DNA of 32,226 nt from the NCBI GenBank assembly GCA_012839235.1, contig DUNS01000108.1:1-32226 (forward strand), given 5' to 3'. The stretch is from Clostridiales bacterium. Its GTDB lineage: Bacteria > Bacillota > Clostridia > Lachnospirales > Lachnospiraceae. Position numbers and translations under genes: made by a program. The notes beneath the pieces were generated by a model. It made no database searches, was not told the origin of the DNA, and was given only the letters and a program-made list of their open reading frames with translations. Shown in pieces: positions 28,250 through 32,226 of this stretch (position 1 is its first letter; the number at the start of each line of letters is the position of its first letter).

Positions 28250-28399
28250 TTAGAAATCTTCTTCAATCCTTCTTATTAGTTTTCTTTTTCTTTTGTTAAA
28301 AAATATAATTAAAAAAATAGAAATTATTATTAGTAAGGCAACAAGAGCAAATCCTCCATAATACATGAGTTCACCTTGGGTTAATTCCGATATCTTCAA
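28250..28399 (-). CDS. 49-aa single-pass membrane protein (TTG start), not in supplied ORF track
   Basis: Translation MKISELTQGELMYYGGFALVALLIIISIFLIIFFNKRKRKLIRRIEEDF*. TTG overlaps the kinase stop (TTGA); GGAGGGAGG lies upstream. Confidence 0.7.
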   Translation of the reverse strand: MKISELTQGELMYYGGFALVALLIIISIFLIIFFNKRKRKLIRRIEEDF

Positions 28400-30699
28400 T
28401 CAAACCAACCTCCCTCCTCCAGAACATCTACAGCCTCATCTAAATGTATCATTTCCATGTCATTTTTATTATTCTTCAAATTTCTTTTATATAAATCATT
28501 GGCTTTGTTGTAGTAATCCAAAAAAATACTATAATCCCTACTTTCATTGGCCTTTAAAGATTGAACATCCAATTCAAGAAATGATAACCTCTTATATATA
28601 TTATAATCTTCACCATATTTCTGAATCATTAAGTCAGCTGTCTTAAATGCATTATCTATTTCACCTATTTTATGATATAGAATTATCATATTATTATAAG
28701 TGTTATAGTTCTCCCAATTAAGGATCATGTTATTGGATTCCTCTATAGCCAATCTGTAATAATCATTATCATTAAAATAAGTTCCCCCATCAATATATGC
28801 CTGTATCAGCCTCTCATAAATTACCAGGGTCAAATCAAGGGGAAGGGCACTCTTTGCTTCCTTTAGTAGTGCTATCTTCTTTAGCAATGTTTCTGATACT
28901 AGATTGTCATCTTTCTCGGTTAATATAATTGCATTGTATAATTCTTCACATTTGATGTAAGCCCTCATCTTAATGTATGGGTCCCCTGCAACTTCAATAC
29001 ATTTTTTTAAATTATCTTCACTTGATATGTAATCATTATTACTTAGATCTATTTCACCATTAATAAGGTAAACTGAATCATCTGCAATACCAAGTTTAAT
29101 GGCTTCTTCTAAAGCTTCTGAGGCCTTGGGGATATTTCCGATTCTTGCTAAGGAAATAGCAAAATCTCTATAATACTGACTGTTACTCTTATTTAAGGCA
29201 ATGGCAGATCTAAAATATATAATTGCATCCTCATATTTTTCCAACTCAAAGTAACAGTTAGCCAATATGAAATAGACATCCTCCATTTTTTGGCTTTGTT
29301 CCAAATCATAATCTGGTATTATAGTCTCTTCAATATACTCTATTGCACTGTAATAGTCCTGACGTTCATAAAGAGATAAGGCTCTTTGATAATAGGCTTC
29401 AATCTTATCTGGATATAAACTAACAGCATTCGTATATATTGATTCCATTTCATCATAATTACCTAGCTGACGCTCATAGTCTAACTGGCTTATATATTCT
29501 TGATAAAGTTCCTGCTTTTCCTGAGACATCTTTAACCCACCAAAATGAATGAGTAAAACAGAACCAGAAAACAGAAGCAACATAATTATAAAGGCTACCT
29601 CTTGTAATAACATAAACCTCTTATATCTTCTATCTAGCTTACCAATATTCATCAAAGATTTTAATAACTGTGATGCACTTGGGAACCTTTTTCCTGGATT
29701 TTTATGCATTGCCTTTGTGATTATATGTACCAAGCCATCACTGATTTTGACACCATAATTAGCCACCGAAACAACTGTTTCCGTGGATTTTTGAGGTTTT
29801 ACACCAGTTATTAAATGATATAAAGTAGCTCCAAGGCTATATATGTCAGACTTTTCGTCAACTAGTGCATAGCCTAATATAGTCTCCGAGGGCATTCTTT
29901 CCCCCTCTGCACTTGTTGCTACTTGCTTATATGCTTTATCACTGATTGAATCATCATATAATAGTTCCGTCTCTGTTACTATATCTTCTTCAGGATTAAA
30001 TAGTAGCTCAGTCCTTTTATCCTCATTGGGATATAGTGTAGGGTTTTTTTGTGTAGCGTTTATAAGAAGCTCAGTAGTTTCATCTTGATATAAAAGCTCT
30101 GTCTTATCATCAGAAGACAAATTATTGGTGGTAGTAGAAAGTTCTTGTATTGAATCATAATATATCTTGTACTGTTCTGGAGGTGAATAACCGTCAGTAA
30201 ACCCTATAGTGCGGGCACCTTTTCCAGTAAAGATAGATGATATATTAAAGTCAATTAGACATATATCATCACTGGGGGTTAACATAATATTCGCCGGTTT
30301 GATATCACTATGTATAATGGGTGGGTTTTGTTTATGTAAATATACTAACGCTTCTGCTAACTGAGTTGCCCATTTAATAACCTTTTTCTGAGGAAATCTC
30401 TTTTTCTCGTCCAACAGTTGCTGAAAGGACTGTCCTGGTATAAAGTCCATAACAGTATATACATTATTATTAATTGTTAGAAGGTCAAGCACCTGTGGCA
30501 AATAAGAATGCCGTAGCTTTTTTAATATATTAGCTTCAGCACCACAATCTACAACATCCTTAATGTCAGTATGAATCTTTTTAATAACAACCTCTTTATC
30601 AAGTCTTTTATGCCTAGCCTTATATACTGTTCCTCCTCCGCCGGATCCTATTATCTCAATTATTTCATAGGTCTCAGATAATTTCTCAAAGGTATCCAT
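28396..30699 (-). CDS. Transmembrane Ser/Thr protein kinase with C-terminal TPR region
   Basis: GSGGGGTVYKARH, VVIKK, HSDIKPANIML, LIDFN, GYSPPEQ, DEKSDIYSLG; TM FMLLQEVAFIIMLLLFSGSVLLIHF; C-terminal TPRs. Confidence 0.93.
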   Translation of the reverse strand: MDTFEKLSETYEIIEIIGSGGGGTVYKARHKRLDKEVVIKKIHTDIKDVVDCGAEANILKKLRHSYLPQVLDLLTINNNVYTVMDFIPGQSFQQLLDEKKRFPQKKVIKWATQLAEALVYLHKQNPPIIHSDIKPANIMLTPSDDICLIDFNISSIFTGKGARTIGFTDGYSPPEQYKIYYDSIQELSTTTNNLSSDDKTELLYQDETTELLINATQKNPTLYPNEDKRTELLFNPEEDIVTETELLYDDSISDKAYKQVATSAEGERMPSETILGYALVDEKSDIYSLGATLYHLITGVKPQKSTETVVSVANYGVKISDGLVHIITKAMHKNPGKRFPSASQLLKSLMNIGKLDRRYKRFMLLQEVAFIIMLLLFSGSVLLIHFGGLKMSQEKQELYQEYISQLDYERQLGNYDEMESIYTNAVSLYPDKIEAYYQRALSLYERQDYYSAIEYIEETIIPDYDLEQSQKMEDVYFILANCYFELEKYEDAIIYFRSAIALNKSNSQYYRDFAISLARIGNIPKASEALEEAIKLGIADDSVYLINGEIDLSNNDYISSEDNLKKCIEVAGDPYIKMRAYIKCEELYNAIILTEKDDNLVSETLLKKIALLKEAKSALPLDLTLVIYERLIQAYIDGGTYFNDNDYYRLAIEESNNMILNWENYNTYNNMIILYHKIGEIDNAFKTADLMIQKYGEDYNIYKRLSFLELDVQSLKANESRDYSIFLDYYNKANDLYKRNLKNNKNDMEMIHLDEAVDVLEEGGWFD

Positions 30700-30801
30700 C
30701 TACTTACCCCCTAAGCAACATTTTGTTTTATATTTTTAATCATTTATGATAGCTATTTGTTAAATCCATAATTAGGATGCCATGTTAAATACTGCTAATA
30801 T

Positions 30802-30830
30802 ATTTTACTTTATATTATTTTATTCGTCAA
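30802..30830 (-). promoter_or_regulatory. Sigma-A-like promoter for the kinase operon
   Basis: Minus strand TTGACG - 17 bp (AATAAAATAATATAAAG) - TAAAAT, ~100 nt upstream of the kinase start. Confidence 0.7.
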
Positions 30831-30912
30831 CACACGATATGAAGCTAGCAGACATCGGGAAGACATTACCTTTATCATAACAAGGAATATCACCCCTTGC
30901 GAACAAGAAAAA

Positions 30913-30934
30913 ACAGCCCTTATTTTAGGACTGT
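30913..30934 (-). terminator. Terminator downstream of lgt
   Basis: Minus strand ACAGTCC-taaaataa-GGGCTGT-TTTTT. Confidence 0.8.
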
Positions 30935-30960
30935 CTTTAATATCTTTATTTATTAAACAT

Positions 30961-31740
30961 TTATTGACTTATCTTCTTAGGCTTTACTCTAAGGAACATG
31001 TAAAATCCTATCGGAAGTAATAATATACTTATCCATTGAGAAGTTGATATATTAAGGGCTATACCTCTTGCAGCATCTCCTCTGAAAAATTCTAATACAA
31101 ATCGCATTATGGAATAATAAATAATGTATATGCCAATGGCCTGCCCCTGCCTTCTAGGCTTTCTAGTATAAATAAGTATCATAACACCAGCACTAATATT
31201 TAAAATACTTTCTACTAATTGTATGGGAAAAAGCGGAACACCATTGGGAGCCACTGTGGAATTCTTAAAAACAATATGAAAAGGTCCATCATAGGCCATG
31301 CCATAGCAACAACCTGCAAAAAAACACCCAATGCGGCCAATCCCGTGTATTATAGGAATAGAGGGTGCTATCAGGTCTATTAATTTGGGAAAATCTATAT
31401 TATATTTCTTACAATATAAGTAATATCCCACTGCGGCACCAATCAAACCACCATAAAATACAAAACCTGCTGAAAGTGAATGCAATAACAATGTTATATC
31501 AGATATGATAAGATCGAAACTTTCAACAAATATAGGAATTATGGTTATAATGTATAAGAGCTTAGCTCCTATAATAAGGCCTATACCACCGTAACAGGAA
31601 GAAAATATAATATCATCTTTACTAATGTCATGTTTTTTACTTCTGAATAAGGCTAAGATAACACCAATAAATATGCCTATGGTTATCATTAGTCCATACA
31701 TAGCTATTGTTTTTCCAAAAACAGTTATTGTAGGTAACAT
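30961..31740 (-). CDS. lgt: Prolipoprotein diacylglyceryl transferase
   Basis: Multi-TM; HGIGRIGCFFAGCCYG and YSIMRFVLEFFRGDAARG signatures. Confidence 0.95.
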   Translation of the reverse strand: MLPTITVFGKTIAMYGLMITIGIFIGVILALFRSKKHDISKDDIIFSSCYGGIGLIIGAKLLYIITIIPIFVESFDLIISDITLLLHSLSAGFVFYGGLIGAAVGYYLYCKKYNIDFPKLIDLIAPSIPIIHGIGRIGCFFAGCCYGMAYDGPFHIVFKNSTVAPNGVPLFPIQLVESILNISAGVMILIYTRKPRRQGQAIGIYIIYYSIMRFVLEFFRGDAARGIALNISTSQWISILLLPIGFYMFLRVKPKKISQ

Positions 31741-31757
31741 GTAATGCCTCCTCTAAA

Positions 31758-31790
31758 AAAGGGCTTATGCAAAAACTGCAAAAGCCCTTT
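31758..31790 (-). terminator. Terminator downstream of the DUF4190-like gene
   Basis: Minus strand AAAGGGCTTTTGCA...TGCATAAGCCCTTTTTT. Confidence 0.8.
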
Positions 31791-31813
31791 TATACATAAA
31801 AAACAATACGCTC

Positions 31814-32077
31814 TTATAAAGATGCAAGTGTACCAATACAAGCAGCACAAGCTAAAAAGGTTATTGTACATAGTGCAAGACCAATAATACTTAGTACTAC
31901 ACCTGCTGTTGCTTTACCATCTTGAGGGTTTTGTTTCTTGGCTTGAATACCAAGCACAAGGCCTATTATCCCTAAAATAACACCGATAAAGGCATAAATA
32001 CTAAAGAAGATAAATACTAAACTTATAATTCCTAATACTAATGATGCCGTAGCTTTACCGTTACTTCTGTTCTCCAT
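31814..32077 (-). CDS. DUF4190-like small membrane protein
   Basis: 87 aa: NGKATASLVLGIISLVFIFFS...GLVLGIQAKKQ...GKATAGVVLSIIGLALCTI, typical two-helix pattern. Confidence 0.75.
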   Translation of the reverse strand: MENRSNGKATASLVLGIISLVFIFFSIYAFIGVILGIIGLVLGIQAKKQNPQDGKATAGVVLSIIGLALCTITFLACAACIGTLASL

Positions 32078-32103
32078 ATTGGATCCCCCTACTATATTTT
32101 CGT

Positions 32104-32121
32104 AGTGTCAAGTATGACACT
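32104..32121. promoter_or_regulatory. Perfect palindromic hairpin AGTGTCA-agta-TGACACT
   Basis: 7-bp perfect arms upstream of the DUF4190-like gene; T-tract on the plus strand. Confidence 0.4.
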
Positions 32122-32226
32122 TCTTTTTTATTTCAAAACCTTTATATATCAAGGGTTACATCGTTTTTTAAACAAAATAACAATGACCCCCCGTTTTTTG
32201 CTATAATTGAGTCACCACAACACAAA

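Noticed and set aside
28396-30699. Calling the kinase a true EssB homologue
   Set aside because: It has a complete Hanks-type kinase domain with catalytic residues and TPRs, not EssB sequence; only an architectural analogy is supported.
32104-32121. Terminator for a plus-strand gene
   Set aside because: T-tract fits the plus strand, but no plus-strand gene lies upstream; kept only as a palindrome of unclear role.
1-32226. tRNA, rRNA, transposase or integrase genes
   Set aside because: None recognised on either strand; no evidence that the locus lies on a mobile element within this window.

Overview
AT-rich Firmicutes (Clostridia/Lachnospiraceae-like) window in which every credible gene lies on the minus strand. 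About 24 kb (roughly 6.0-30.7 kb) reads as one type VII secretion (T7SS/ESX-like) locus. It contains an EssC-type FHA/FtsK ATPase, a YukD/EsaB ubiquitin-like protein, two WXG100 proteins, four further small helical proteins upstream of essC, a WXG-like/effector-like pair, and two tandem DUF4176-like proteins. It also encodes an unusual envelope and signalling set: a transmembrane Ser/Thr kinase with C-terminal TPRs, two membrane-anchored TPR-LRR proteins at opposite ends of the locus, two VWA proteins (one VWA-TM-FHA), an SLH/BIG2 surface protein, a zinc-ribbon protein with tandem repeats and an atypical LytTR regulator. No EsaA, EssA or EssB is recognisable. The kinase has a ~100-aa insert with four 'TELL' motifs (pThr-x-x-Leu, FHA-ligand-like), and a near-identical 'RTEMLVNP' motif sits next to the FHA domain of the VWA protein, suggesting a kinase/FHA circuit built into this T7SS. 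A 49-aa membrane protein missing from the ORF track is translationally coupled to the kinase. Flanking genes look like housekeeping or accessory genes: lgt, a DUF4190-like protein, a tocopherol-cyclase-like protein, a BusR-like regulator next to an osmoprotectant ABC transporter, and a polysaccharide deacetylase. All calls come from reading the sequence; no searches were run.
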